A stretch of DNA of 64,000 nt from Sipunculus nudus. Taxonomy: Eukaryota; Annelida; Sipuncula; Golfingiida; Sipunculidae. The notes under the pieces are model-generated. The model saw nothing but the letters and a program-made list of their open reading frames with translations. It was not told where the DNA came from and made no database searches. Below are positions 46,787 to 60,150 of the stretch, piece by piece (position 1 is the stretch's first letter; each line of letters begins with the position of its first letter). Position numbers and translations under genes: made by a program. The stretch covers positions 78,640,142-78,704,141 of the forward strand of contig CM049306.1 in NCBI GenBank assembly GCA_026874595.1, given 5' to 3'.

Positions 46787-48849
46787 CATAACACATGGTT
46801 GCAATGAAAGGCCGAAAAAGTATATTAATTATTGTTTGATTTATAACACACGGATAAATATACGCCCATTCCATCAAGTTGTGTTGGTTCAATTACAGGT
46901 CATATGGTACTTAACATTATTTTGTGTGTCATTTGAACAAAAAATATGATTTGCGTATTCAAATGTTGTCCTATTTTTTTTCTTTTAAAGCAAACATTTC
47001 AGAGTTCTTTTTTTGTTATACTTTTTATCATGGAAAACCCGCTTTCATTGGTCGGAACCTTCCTGGCTGTTGACAGCTTCAGTGTTCGCAAAACTCAACA
47101 AAATATAGGGCGTTGGTTACGTGAAAGGATTCAAGAACGAGTGTTCATTGACCACTGTTTAGGGAATGTTCCTCTGATTATGATATTCAATGTGTGTATG
47201 TGTACGTGTAAATGCTACCATGCATAACTTTTGTTCAATAAATATATTGTTCACAGCGAGTGTCTAATTATTAATGTTGACCCGTTCATAATATATCCAA
47301 AATATATCCGTTTTTAGCTTTATTCCTGGCGATTAACCTAACGATTTATAATCTTAACTAAAATAATACCGCCTGTGAGTTACAGTCCATAACACAAAGA
47401 AAGGATAAACTTCTAAACTTTGTCGAGAGTCGCCATCAGTAAAGAACCGGTATAATCTTATTCAGTCCATCTTTATTTTAGTTGTGAAGGATTATTCATG
47501 TCTGAAATGAGCAGAGTTAATTCATTAGAAGAGATTTCCCTTAATAAATAAGCAAAACTGTACCGGGTGATGTGCTGTGCAAAAATAACCAATCACAGGT
47601 AAGGTCACGACTACATCCACCCATTAGCTGCGCTAGAGTACTTAGGTGTAAACGATCAAGTGACAACTCTAAAAATATGTCGATCGTTCGCTTATAAGCA
47701 TGACATTTTGAATGTAATTGGACAAACTGCCAAAGGGGATTTTTTTTAATATGTGAGCTCACACTGGTTTAAACATAAGACTGATAAATGTTCCATGAAA
47801 ACTGAGAACTTGCCTGTCTGTATCCGTAAGTTTGTGAATTGATCACTGAAGGGTTTGTTGAACTCGGGTAAGGTAATCTATAAAATAAAATATTGGATTG
47901 GGAACTGTTTCACCTGTAAGGTCGACATTTTGTGTGCTCGGTTCACGTGCTTAATCTTCTTGGATTCCCGAGGCCACTTGATTTTAAGAAGAGAGGTCAT
48001 TAAATGCTTGTGTGACTACGTGCCGGGTATTCCACTCGTCTGGTTCTTAGCGTATGGGGTTTTGAGCCATTTTTATATATGTTGATTTGTAATAATATTG
48101 TGACAAATCTTAAGTTCCTTACAAGAAAAGCGGCATGCAGGTGGCGAAATGGTACACGATATGTCGTATTCTCCCCTCTCAACGGAATAAGCTAGAGGGG
48201 ATAATAAAGGTACGCCTCCGTTCGTGCGTCGATCCGTCCGTCGGTCCGTCTGTCCTCCGTCCGGAATGGACTTGTGGATCGATTTTAAGCCAACACATTT
48301 GACAAAAACCTTTCCTCCTTTACATATAGCTCACCTACGCACAGATTAAAAACCTTTTGATTTTAGGTCAAACGCCACAGGACTAATTTCTTAAAAAAAC
48401 CTTGTGGGCGCATTTGAAGCCAAAGAGTTTGACCAAAACCTGTCATGGTCAACATATCACTCACTCCACCTCAGATGAGAAATCCTTTTAAGTTTGAGGT
48501 CACAGTATCAAAGGTCAAGGTCATAGAAATGCCCTGCTAATTTTCATATTGTCATATACACCGTGTTAGTTATGCTCCCGTACGAGGGGAAGCTCCACTT
48601 CGCGTGCCCATTTTACAGAAAGGGTCACTCGCGAATGTTTAAACGAGTATCCATACGACTTCATAAAAACATAATTGCTTTTTTTAAAGCAATGTCTTTG
48701 ATTCTCTGCAGGCAGTTTTTTTTTTTTTTTGCTAGGCCTGGTTTGTTGTAGGTATTTTTCGACGCTTGCCTTCACACGGCTTGGCGAGTCTGTTTCACGG
48801 ATTTATCGTGTTAATATACAGTATATACAGAAATAGTTCTTAATATAAA
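46787..48849. other. Nongenic region with a degenerate dispersed repeat
   Basis: No gene recognised. An open frame at 46946-47227 (inner ATG near 47030, MENPLSLVGTF...) has no family I know and no supporting context. The 48190-48560 segment ('cgtgcgtcgatccgtccgtc' to 'gtcaaggtcatagaaatgcc') looks like a dispersed noncoding repeat of a type common in molluscs (my recollection, unverified). Confidence 0.4.
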
Positions 48850-49400
48850 TACCAAACCTTTGAAAATTATAGACAAATGGAATAGAGATATGAACAGTGA
48901 CTACCATGATCTTCTATTTGAGGCCTTTAGGAACATAAAAAAAAACATAACAATATTAGACGATTTAAGAATGTTCCAGTTTAAATTACTTCACAGATGT
49001 ATAGCCTTAAACCCTTTTTATATCTTATCGGAAAAAAGAAACCACATTTGCTCTTTATGCATGTCTGAACAGGAAACTTTGTCACATGTATTTTATGAGT
49101 GAAAAGAAACACAAAACCTTCTTTTCCAAATTTAGAACTAGCTGTCAAGATTTCATATCATGGTGAATGAAGAAAAAGTTAATGAAATAACTGTACTTTT
49201 TAACAAGAGCAATAACTGTTTGATTGATATGTTGTTCCTTCGAATAAAGAGACACATATACACTTGTAAATGTAATAATGCAAAAACGGTTTTCACTAGT
49301 TTAAAATAATACGTTGAAAAAATATATAACACTGAGAAAAAAATTGCTGCCAAAAATAGAAAAACTTCCTCTCATAGGAAAAAATCGGGCACATTAAATA
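48850..49400 (+). pseudogene. LINE (non-LTR retrotransposon) ORF2 C-terminal remnant
   Basis: One frame reads MFQFKLLHRCIALNPFYI, then KRNHICSLCMSEQETLSHVF, the C-x2-C...H region found after the reverse transcriptase in many LINE proteins. A stop falls where the following conserved Trp or Cys would be. Further along in the same frame, LIDMLFLRIKRHIYTCKC and YVEKIYNTEKKIAAKNRK match the usual ending of these proteins. The reverse transcriptase core and endonuclease are missing, so this is a dead 5'-truncated copy. I cannot name the clade. Confidence 0.75.
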
Positions 49401-50574
49401 ATTTGTTCATATTGGCTGACAATAACTGAAACTTCAATCGATCTTTAATGAAAGTTCACCTGTGTGAAAAAAAGGAAAGAGGGAAACTAGGGGAATATAA
49501 ACATTATATTTGTATGCGAACTGCGACAGGAGGATGAACCGTCCTTGATCAATTTAATGGTTTTCTCCGCATATCTCAGGAGCGGGTCCAGGATTTAGGA
49601 AAAGCGGGCTCCAACCTAGGAGGACTAATAACAAAACCTAAAGAAAGGTCCCCAGGTCCGGGAAAGTTCCGAAAGGATTGGTCTTAAACCCTAAAACGAT
49701 TGCGGCGGCTGATCTGCAGGATTTGGTAAAACCAAACAACCAGCATCAGGACCATACATTTAGAAGGGCAATTTCAGCAGACATGAACTCTAATTTACAA
49801 AATGACATACTACTTTAAAGGCTTTGTGATTTTAAGGATTTTCTGTTTCTGGAAATTGAACGATGTGATATGTTTTCTTCTATCCTGTATAAACAGCCAA
49901 CACTTAATAATCCTGTTTCATTTGACTGCCAACAGCAACATATATTTTGTGTGATAAGGTTTTAATCTTTTATTATTAATTCCCGTAGACGGGTGATGAT
50001 CAGTTATATATCTGGCGACTTTCTGTTATCTGTCAGATTAAATATATTAAAATGAATTAAAGTACAGCATCGCCAACAATGCTGCTGCCGCCGTGAAAAA
50101 GTGTTACAGAGATCCGTTCTCATGAACGTTTTTGCCTTTTGGGTTACCTGTAAGCATCAGGTATTGCCGCGTGCACTGGACTGGATTTTGCATCAGTCAA
50201 AAGTTTTCGGCTTATTCATTGATGTATTCTCTATGGCTAAGTGAGCCGCCAGCTTTAGGAAGGACTGATTCCTTTTATGCGGTTGCGGTCACGGTAGTTA
50301 TCCGACCAGCCATCTGACAAAGTTTTTGTCGGATCATGTAGCGATCGATCCGACAAATGCATTTTAACGGATGGGGTCGGACGAGGAATTCCGCTGAAGT
50401 GTATACGTCACATAGGGTTCCCCAGGATTATTACGTGTTTATCGGTGTATGACAAGAGGAAAAACGTTTCCCGCCTCAAAACATCGATTTAAACCATGTT
50501 TATATGGAAACATTTGTCTGTCATTAACTGGAGTGTAATTTGCCCAATACATGTATCTGTTTCGATTCAAGCGG
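49401..50574. other. Nongenic region
   Basis: No gene seen. Around 49579-49615 the plus strand has 'agcgggtccaggatttagg', resembling worn hAT-type MITE ends seen elsewhere in the window. Confidence 0.4.
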
Positions 50575-50583
50575 CTGGTTTCC

Positions 50584-51132
50584 TAGACTGGTACCCTGCT
50601 CTATTAAGGCCCTCAAGCCAAGCATAGAGACAGGCGTTCAACGCCATCTTCAGTACTCCCAGTTGCAACTCCTGACCTACCTGTAGACTGGTTCCAACTC
50701 CAGTCTGTACGCTCACACCGATTGTCATGGACGTTCTCGCAATCCTGGCTGGTTATCCGTGAAGATTACTTATAAAAATTACTTTCTTTAGTTTTTTAAA
50801 GTTTCCAAATATTGAAAAATTAGTTTTTGCACAAAAATTGACTGATGGATGTATAGATGATACGAATCATACGATATACTGAATACTTGATATTCCACTG
50901 TACGTGGCATTGGTTTATTATCAATATCTATTAACCTAATCATAAATGTCACACGAAATGTACAGCCAACTTTATACAACTTCTCTGAGCAAACGAAATG
51001 CTTATTTTTATCATATATGATTCAGTCTTGAGTTGGAACCAGTCTGCCGGGAGTCCTGAAGATGGCGTTGTACGCCCGTCTCTATGATTGGCCTAGAGCA
51101 GCGGTGCCATAATAGAGCGGGGTACCAGTCTA
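50584..51132. mobile_element. Mutator-type MITE with long inverted repeats and 9-bp target duplication
   Basis: The left end TAGACTGGTACCCTGCTCTA matches the reverse complement of the right end (tagagcggggtaccagtcta). Similarity of the arms extends for about 120 bp, including 'cgccatcttcag' versus 'ctgaagatggcg' and 'gactggttccaactc' versus 'gagttggaaccagtc'. It is flanked by perfect 9-bp direct repeats CTGGTTTCC (50575-50583 and 51133-51141). Long terminal inverted repeats with 9-bp duplications are the mark of the MuDR/Mutator superfamily. There is no transposase, so it is non-autonomous. The intact duplication suggests a fairly recent insertion. Confidence 0.85.
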
Positions 51133-51141
51133 CTGGTTTCC

Positions 51142-54100
51142 TATCTTTTACTGCCAATTACACAATGCAGGGATATATTTATATATATTTTACATTAATA
51201 TTATGGCACATATACAAACATCGTTTTTATCCGCAATCTGGACCGCATAAAATTAACAGGCCTTGCTGCAACCGCATGACGCTGCCGCAACCGCGAAAAG
51301 GGAATCGTAGCTTTATTCCATCGTCACTCGATCTGGACCGCAACTGCAACAATTCCTGGGTCTTTACCAGCGTTTGGATATATGGTTAATAAAAGTAATA
51401 TATTCGTCAATTAAAAAAATATTAACTCTTCTGAAAAACTACTGTGTCACTATTGTGGAGTCTTTTATTTCAATGCCGTGGTGTATTTATTGAATCGTGT
51501 GTGGCTACAGGTATTCCCAGAAAGAAAATAAGGAATTATGTTTGTAACAATTCGACTTTTGATGTTAAATCTCACTTGGTTTCATTAATCAATACAGGGC
51601 TGGTACTAGCTTGTATAGGTGCATGGTGTTATGCAGTTTGATGTGAATTTAAGAAGGTCCTTTTCATTTCTCACAGTTCGGTCGCGCTTTTTATGAATGA
51701 TATTTTACCTGTCCTCGTTGATTTATTGCCGCAAGAGACATGTAATGTGAATGTTTAAAATGTAACTCCAATGACAAAATCGTATTTGATTTTTACCCAT
51801 TTGTCATGCGCTTTTGCTGTTCATATAACAATTGTTGTAATCTTCGCTTGACGGAGGAAATCAAGGTTAACAGCAACAACAACATGGCGGTGTATTATAC
51901 ATTAGGCTATGGTTATACGTGGTTTTCATGGCTGAATTATCAGGGGCGTGTTTAGAGAGGGCGTAACATGCCCCCCCCCCGTAAAATCTGTTCAACAAAT
52001 TTTTAGGGGGCACCCAATTTCGTAAAATGTCAGGGCCGCCCAAAACCTTTTGCAAAATAAGCTCAAAAAGTTGTATTTGTAAGGCCCCGGCCCTAGTTTA
52101 AACAGTTTCAATTTAATAACAGTATAGGATGAGATACTCTAACGAGCTCTATGACAGACCAAACAAATTCCTCATTGGAAGCTGCTGCTTATGCATGGGT
52201 CATGTTGTGTTATGTATGGGGCACGACAGTCCTGGCAGGTAGCCAATAAATACCAGTTCTGTGATTCTTCCAGGTAGCGTCAGTATGTGGTGTCCAAACC
52301 CCGCCGTTTTTTTTTTTTTTTTTTCTTTTTTTTTTTTTCTTTTTTTTTATCTAACTTAAAGAAGGCCCGATGAGTGGAAGGGTCAGGAGGTACACAGTAA
52401 CGGGGACAGGACGGCCCCTGGGGGGCCCAGATCCATCTCGAATTTCGTATAGAGTAGAAATATATGGTTAAAAATGTAGAAGTCCTATTCAGTTTTTATT
52501 TTGGCTTATATTAATATTAGTGAGGAGACCCCGCGAGGGTCCGGGTTGTTGAGGTGTGTCCTATATATAGGGCTATAGAAATGCGCATCCCGTTTGGCAT
52601 TTGAGAAATATGTATACGGAGTTTTTAATCCAATTTGAGGAGCCTAAATTAAGGGACCCGTACCGGCCAAGAATTTCCTATAAGGACCAGTGAAATGTAT
52701 AAAAATGTAGATTAATTTTATTTTAGCCTAGGAATTTCCAATGACACACAAGAAAAAGCTCGAATTTGATAAAGTCACGTGTTTTGCGAAACGTAAATAT
52801 TGAGTTTCTATCATAGTGAGTGATTCAAAGGGGCCCGGGCCCGTCAGGCATTTCCTATGTGAAGAACACCAGTAAATACTTGAAAATGGGAAAATCTCTC
52901 TTGGTTTTAAGTTAACTTGCATTTATATAGCTGTCATCAGGACGACCGAAAGGAGCCCGGCTAAATGCTTGTAAATGAGAAACTTTTTTTTGTGTTAGAT
53001 TTTAGTTTTAATAGGAAGTGATCAGAAGGGCCAATGGGGACCCGCGCCCATGAGTTTCCAAGGGCACAAAAACAGGCTTGACGATGAAATCTCAAATTTA
53101 AGTCTCTCATTTTCTTTAATAGCAGAACCTATTTCATATTGGTTTTAACCCGTCGGATACAAAGGGCTTGAATTGGCTAAGAGTTCTTGAGGCCCATTAG
53201 AATGCATGGAAATGTAGAAAGTCCTGAGTAATGGTGCACAATTGTTACGGTATACAACAGAATACTAAATCTTATTTAGGACAACAGATCCGTATACATG
53301 AACGAATTTAACCAAAAAATAATATTTATTTGCATTCATTAATGGTCCGGAGGGCAATGGAAAGCATACACTTTCGTTTCGGAAGTACATGCCGTTTGTT
53401 TTCAATGTATTCTTTTATTCTGTTTAAGTATAGATCAGGTATAAAATGTAGATTAGTTGCTTTTGTTAATTATTCGTGTATATAATTATTCAAGATACTA
53501 TATTTATTTATTGATTCATGATGAGTATAAAACGATTCAGTGGAGAGGCCCCTTTGATTTTATTTATTATTATTTTTTTTAATTTATCTGGGCGTTTTCT
53601 TTGTGTGTCCGGTGGTTGGGGGGGGGGGGTTCGCTTTCCTGTTTTATAAATCCCGGGCTCCCTATATATGTAAGCATGCTATATATATCTTGTCGATTAT
53701 CATTTTATCAGGAACCAATATACTTTCCTATTATTGTGACAGACCAAGAATGGATGTGTTTTAGATCAAAATATTAAATATTTAAATTCATACGAGCAAA
53801 TATAGGTCTGGTCTTATTTATTATTAAACGTTTTTATCATACATAGCAAATATCCCCAGAAAGGAAACAAAACATTGGTAGTTCTTTAGATCTCTGTGGT
53901 GGAACATATGTGAACCGTGCGCTAGTGTGTATCAAAAAGAATTTATTTTTTTTTTTTGCAGAATCACAGTAATCATCGATACAACTTCCACTGCTGATCT
54001 AATTAACACCTGTCAAAGTGTGTAACCATCTGACGCATCTGCGCTCGCCTTGGCTGCGGCACTATAACTTTTTAACCCCTTATTATGTTCCTGTAAATAT

Positions 54101-54559
54101 CTTTTTATTCTTCGTTGTTTTAATTGGCTTTTCGTTATTGAGATAGTTTTGATGTTGATAGTACATATAACATGAGAGGCACATTTTGTAGTGTGATTAA
54201 CCTCCTGTAGGTCGCTTGCCTTGAGCTTATAGCTAAGAATGCCTGTATGCTAAGACCTCCGTATGATTTTTTTTTATTCAGTTTTGCATGGTGGATAAGG
54301 TATATATATATGAGAATATACGTTGCATTACATGGATAAAACTATGTTTCCCTCAGTAACAGTCCATTCTTTAGTATACAGCTGAATACGTAGATAGCCT
54401 TGGATTAAAACCGAATAAAGAGTTCATTACATCCATAACAAGTGATCCGTGGGTCATGACTGACCTGTTGACAATATGTCCTTGCACAGTCAACTAATTA
54501 CGATAATGCAGGTGGCATCATTATTCATGTATATTAGCTAAAGTTCATCAAGACCCATA
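51142..54559. other. Nongenic region
   Basis: No gene recognised. It includes a poly-C with repeat-like flanks at 51940-52080, poly-T at about 52307-52348, a poly-G near 53620, and short AT-rich stretches. Weak ~230-bp similarity between 52430 and 53240 (segments ending 'aaatgtaga') is too degraded to call. Confidence 0.4.
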
Positions 54560-55149
54560 AGCACAACAAATTTGATGACAATCCAACCAGCCTTTCCTGG
54601 GGAATTTTGTGTGTATTTTGCATTATTTCTGGGGTGCTCAAACATACCCCAAAACCCTGAGAATATAGGTCACAATGACCGAATTTCAGGTTTCTGGGGA
54701 GAACTTTTGAGGAACTCTCAGGATATCAAGTTAGAAGATTCTGGGCCCAATGGTTATGATTTGTGCCCTACTTTGGTTTAAAATTTCAGTTATTCTGAGG
54801 GGTGCTTATAAGCCCCATAGCTCAGAAAATATGGGTAACAGAGACCTAATTTCACGTTTCCCAGGAGACTTTCATGGAACTCCCTGGATTTTAGGTTAGA
54901 AGATTTTAGGTCAAATGGTTATTATTTGTGCCCTGCTTATTATCAAATTTTTAATAATGCTGGGGGAGTTTATAAGCCCCATAGCTCAGAGAATATGGGT
55001 AACAGAGACCTAATTTCAAGTTTCCAAGGATATTTTTCACAGACCTCCCTGGATGACAAGTAAGAAGATTCTAGGACCAATGGTTACAATTTTTGCCTTG
55101 TTAACGGACCACCGCATCTGTAAAGGTCTAAAAAATAGAGAAAAAAAAG
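54560..55149. repeat. Degenerate tandem repeat, unit about 177 bp, three copies
   Basis: Each unit contains 'gggtaacagagacctaattt'-like, 'ctccctggat' and 'gaagattctaggtc'-like segments. The same core recurs inside the 330-bp units at 58.3-60.1 kb, so the two blocks belong to one family and flank copy B of the composite repeat. Confidence 0.7.
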
Positions 55150-55878
55150 GTTAAACTAACAAGGCCTACAGGCCTAATGCGAACCTGTGCATATGGATAT
55201 ACACCAGGTATAACGCTTCAATGCTGAACCACTACTTTTCATATATATGAACAATGCAAGTACTAAACATTTTGAACAAGAAACAATACACAAACATCAC
55301 TGCTGAAATTCTGGCATGGGTGCACACAACACAAAAATTATTGTAGGTGGCACCACCAGTCTTGTATACGACAAAGCTATTTGACATGTATAAATATGCC
55401 CAATTTCAGGCTGATATATCAAATTCCTCCGTAGAATTAAGCAGGCACACACACTTTGCAAAAGTCATTGTAGATGGCGACACATGTCTTGTGAACGAGA
55501 AAGCCATTAAAGACACATAGACAGGTCAGAATATCAGGCCAATACATCAAACTTACCTTGAGTCTGATGCATGGGGCTGACCAGGCTTAGGTGAGAAAGG
55601 CTGTTGCCCCGAGTGTACTGTGACAAATTACTGGCTTAGGCTTCTGCACTGAGTGAACTCTTGACCTGCACCTGGCTAGACTGAGTAAACTTTTGACCTG
55701 TACCTGGCTGCACTGAGTGAACTCTTGACCTGTTGCATAATCTGACACAGTTGGCAGTCTGCCAAAGCTATAAATAAATCCAGGCTGACCTTTTGCCTAT
55801 TGCCAAATCTTAAATAGTAGCCACACAATTGCATAAGCTCACAGATTGGCTCCATATGCAGCCCTAAGGGGCATGACA

Positions 55879-55964
55879 CCCATGAGGTGATCACATGATA
55901 CTCATGAGGTGATCACATGCTACCCATGAGATGATCACATGCTGCCCATGAGGTGATCACATGC
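55879..55964. repeat. Minisatellite, 22-bp unit, four copies
   Basis: Units read acccatgaggtgatcacatg with one or two changes each. Each unit contains the palindrome TGATCA. Confidence 0.85.
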
Positions 55965-56734
55965 CTTGTGCTTGGCTGCACTGATTGAACTGTTGACCTA
56001 TATTTGGCGGCACTGAATGAACTCTTGATCTGTTGCCAAATCTAAAACAGTTGGCAGTTTCTCAACCCATATTCAAGAAACATACACAATCTTGGCCTGT
56101 TATGTAACTCTGCTAAAATTTATCCAACACAAACCATTTGAACAAACTTGAGAAGGCTTGCCTCTGGGATCATTTCTGTAAAATATTGAACAATTTGGCT
56201 GGACTGTTTACAAGAAGAAGACTTTTAAAGTTTTTTTCAGCTTTTTTCCTGTAAAATCTAAGTAAATGCAGATAGCAAAAATAAGCTGAATCCATCAAAA
56301 TTTGATATGTGACTGATAATTGCATAAAATTTGGGGATGGTAGCTCCTGCTATTCCTGAGAAATTATGAGTTAGTGTACAGATGATATGTAATATCATAA
56401 ATCTACATTTTTGAAAAGCTTTTAAAAAACATTCTTGTCAATATTTTCATTAGATATTCTGAAATCTAAATGTCTACAGGCATGATGTAATGGATGCTGA
56501 TAAACTGGTGCTAGGCTAGATGTATCTGCTTCACACAGCTAACATATATGGTAAAATGACTCAATTCAATCTTTATAATTCAGCCAAAATTCATTTTTGG
56601 AACCATAAAAGACAATTATTATTAGAATGATTCAGGGAATTATTCTTGCAAAATATTAAACAAACTGGCCTCAGTATCATCAGTCGAAAAACATTTTGTA
56701 GGTTTATAACTCATATGGGAAAATACAGCAAAAT

Positions 56735-57660
56735 GGCAAAGTTCAGCTTCCCATAACTCAGCCAAAAATCATTGAACCAAAACCATTTAAACAAACTTGA
56801 ATTATCAACTTCTAAGGATAATTATTGTGTGAGAATTAAGAATTTGGCCCAGTGGGTTTTGAGAAGAAGACTTTTGTAGCCACTTAGCTAGCATGGGCTG
56901 TTATGGCATATGACTAAATTCAGCTTCCCATAACTCAGCCAAAAGTCACTGAACTAAGACCATTTGAACAAACTTGAATTATCAACATCTAAGGATAATT
57001 ATTGTGTGAGATTTTAGAATTTGGCCCAGTGGTTTTTGAGGAGAAGATTTTTGTAGCCACTTAGCTTACATGGGCTGTTATGGCATATGACTAAATTCAG
57101 CTTCCCATAACTCAGCCAAAAGTCACTGAACTGAGACCATTTGAAAAAACTTGAATTATCAACATCTTAGGATAATTTATGTGTGAGATTTAAGAATTTG
57201 GCCCAGCGGTTTTTGAGAAGAAGATTTTTGTAGCCACTTAGCTAAAATGGGCTTTTATGGCATATGACTAAATTCAGCTTCCCATAACTCAGCCAAAAGT
57301 CACTGAACTAAGACCATTTGAACAAACTTGAATTATCAACATCTAAGGATAATTATTGTGTGAGATTTTAGAATTTGGCCCAGTGGTTTTTGAGGAGAAG
57401 ATTTTTGTAGCCACTTAGCTTACATGGGCTGTTATGGCATATGACTAAATTCAGCTTCCCATAACTCAGCCAAAAGTCACTGAACTGAGACCATTTGAAA
57501 AAACTTGAATTATCAACATCTTAGGATAATTTATGTGTGAGATTTAAGAATTTGGCCCAGCGGTTTTTGAGAAGAAGATTTTTGTAGCCACTTAGCTAAA
57601 ATGGGCTTTTATGGCATATGACTAAATTCAGCTTCCCATAACTTAGCCAAAAGTCACTGA
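56735..57660. repeat. Tandem block, ~180-bp unit, about five copies, with dimer periodicity
   Basis: Units begin 'cagcttcccataactcagcc' at about 56745, 56924, 57102, 57279, 57460 and 57638. Alternate units share variants ('actaagaccatttgaacaaa' versus 'actgagaccatttgaaaaaa'), giving a 360-bp two-unit repeat. Confidence 0.85.
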
Positions 57661-58299
57661 ACTGAGACCATTTGAACAAACTTCAGAAAGCACTACCCTA
57701 GAATCATTTCAGTGGGATATTAAACAATTTGGCCATTTCGTTTTAGAGAAGAAGTTATTTGTAGCTGTCAGTATGATACGGGCATTTATGACTCCCGTAC
57801 AAAAAGGCCGATGCAGGTGGCGCCACCAATACCTCAATTTCAGATATGACTCATTTGACCAACATTGGCATAAAATTTGGTGATGATAGCTCAAGCCATT
57901 TCTGAGATTGTAATTTTAGTATGCATTAGTGGACAGATGATTAAGTTCAACTTCCTGTAACTCGGCCAAAAATCACCGAACTTAAACCATTCGAACAAAC
58001 TTAAGAGATATTGTTCCAGGAATCATTTCTGTAAAATATTGGACAATTTGGCTGAACAGATTCGGAGAAGAAGATTTTTTAAGCTTGTTTAGCTTTTTCC
58101 CTATAAAATCTAAGAAAATGCAGTTAGCCAAAAAATAAGCAAAATCCGATAGAGATTTTTAGATGACTAATTTTATGCATAAAATTTCGTGATGCTAATT
58201 CGTGCCGGTTTCAAGATAGTATGGGTTAACGTACACACGACGGACGACGGACGCCGGACGACGCCACACCATCGCATAAGCTCACAGGTTCGCTAATAA

Positions 58300-60150
58300 A
58301 AAGTTCAGGTGGAGCCACCAGTCTGCAGGATCTAATGAAAGACTCCATGATCAATATGCATGCAAAGAATCATGGTAATAAATGCATTAGTTGTTCAGAT
58401 AATGGAGCTTTATATCATATTTTTAATTATTCTGGGGGGTATTTCTGAGCCCCGTAGCTTTGAGAATATGGGTAACAGAGACCTAGTTTCAGGTTTCCAG
58501 GGAGACTTTTCATGGATCTCCCTGGATGTCAAGTTAGAAGATTTCAGGTCCAGTGGTTAGGATTTGTGCCATGTTAACAGATGAACGCATCTTAACAGGT
58601 CTAAAAAATAGAGAAAAAAAATCGTAAAAATCGAAAAATACAGGTGGCACCACCAGACTGCAGAAACTGATGAAACATTCCATGATTAATATCCATGCAA
58701 AGAATCATGGTGATCAGTACAATAGCTGTTCATATCCTTGAGCTTTTGTTTCAAATTTTCCATTATTCTGGAGGGTATGGGTAACAGAGACCACAGAGCC
58801 TTTTCATGGGCCTCCCTGCATGTCAAGAGAGAAGATTCTAAGTCCTGCCGTTACAATTTGTGCCCTGTTAACAGATTACCACATCTTAAGAGGTCTCAAA
58901 AATGAAAAAAAAATTCGTAACAATCGAAAAATACATGTGGCACCACCAGACTGCAGAAACTGATGAAACATTCCATGATCAATATCCATGAAAAGAACCA
59001 TGGTGATCAATGCATTATTTGTTCAGATACTGGAGCTTTTGTATCAAATTTTCTATTATTCTGGGGGGTACTTCAGAGCCCCAAAGCTAAAAAGTTTATG
59101 GGTAACTGAGACCTAACTTAAGGTTTCCATGGAGACTTTTCATGGGCCCCTCTGCATGTCAAGAGAGAAGATTCTAGTTCCAGACGTTACGATTTGTGCC
59201 CTGTTAACAGATGACAGATCTCAAGGTCTCAAAAATAGAGAAAAAAACTCGTGAAAATAAAAAAAAAATACAGGTGGCGCCACCAGTCTGCAGAAACTGA
59301 TGACATATTCCATGACCAATATCCATGCAAGGAATCATGGTGATCAATACATAAGTTGTTCAGATACTTGAGCTTTTGTATCTAATTTTCCATTATTCTG
59401 GGTGGTACTTCGGAGCCCAACAACTCAAAGTTTATGGGTAACAGAGACCTATTTTCAGGTTTCCAGGGAGACTTTTCATGAGCCTCCCTGCGTGTCAAGA
59501 GAGAAGATTCTAGTTCCAGGCGTTACGATTTGTGCCCTGTTAACAGATGACCGCATCTCAAGGTCTCAAAAATAGAGAGAAAAAAACTCGTGAAAATAAA
59601 AAAAATACAGGTGGCGCCACAAGTCTGCTGAAACTGATGAAACATTCCATGACCAATATCCATGCAAATAATCATGGTTATCAATGCATTATATGTTCAG
59701 ATACTGGAGCTTTTGTATAAAATTTTCTATTATTCTGGGGGGTACTTCAGAACCCCATAGCTCAAAAAATATAAGTAACAGAGACCAAATTTTAGGTTTT
59801 CAAGGAGACTTTTCATAGACCTCCCTGTATATCAAGAGAGAAGATTCTAGTTCCAGTCGTTACGATTTGTGCCCTGTTTACAGATTACCGCATCTTAAAG
59901 GTCTCAAAAATAGAGAAAAAAAATCGTTAAAAAAAAAATTAAAAAAAAAACAGGTAGCGCCATATGGGTAACAGAGACCTAATTCCAGGTTTTTCAAGGA
60001 GATTTTTCATGAACCACCCTGGATGTAAAGTAAGAAGATTCCAGGTCCAGCGGTTACAATTTGTGCCCTGTTAACGGACAGACGGCCGGACGGACGACGA
60101 ACAAAGGGTGATCGCTATAGCTCAGATGACTTACAGTCAGCTGAGCTAAA
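58300..60150. repeat. Tandem block, ~330-bp unit, about 5.5 copies
   Basis: Units start near 58310, 58642, 58936, 59272, 59608 and 59955 with 'caggtggcgccaccagtctg'-like sequence and hold the 177-bp core seen at 54.6-55.1 kb. The block ends with a GAC-rich tail and an 8-bp-stem hairpin (TAGCTCAG...CTGAGCTA, 60118-60148). Part of one long composite element from about 54.56 kb. Confidence 0.8.

Larger units (their letters stand above)
55150..58296. repeat. Composite dispersed repeat, copy B
   Basis: Colinear with intron 3 of the megasynthase (26.64-29.29 kb). It begins 'caaggcctacaggcctaatg' and ends with a GAC-rich tail (58239-58296) finishing 'gcataagctcacaggttcgc'. It contains the minisatellite at 55.9 kb and the ~180-bp tandem block at 56.74-57.66 kb, which copy A lacks. 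No coding capacity seen. Confidence 0.75.

Noticed and set aside
46946-47227. 93-residue open frame as a gene
   Set aside because: No recognised family, no Kozak or splice support, and an alternative-codon start; kept only as an unassigned frame.
60118-60148. Helitron 3' terminus
   Set aside because: There is a hairpin, but no CTRR end follows it at the expected spacing and no 5' TC terminus was found.
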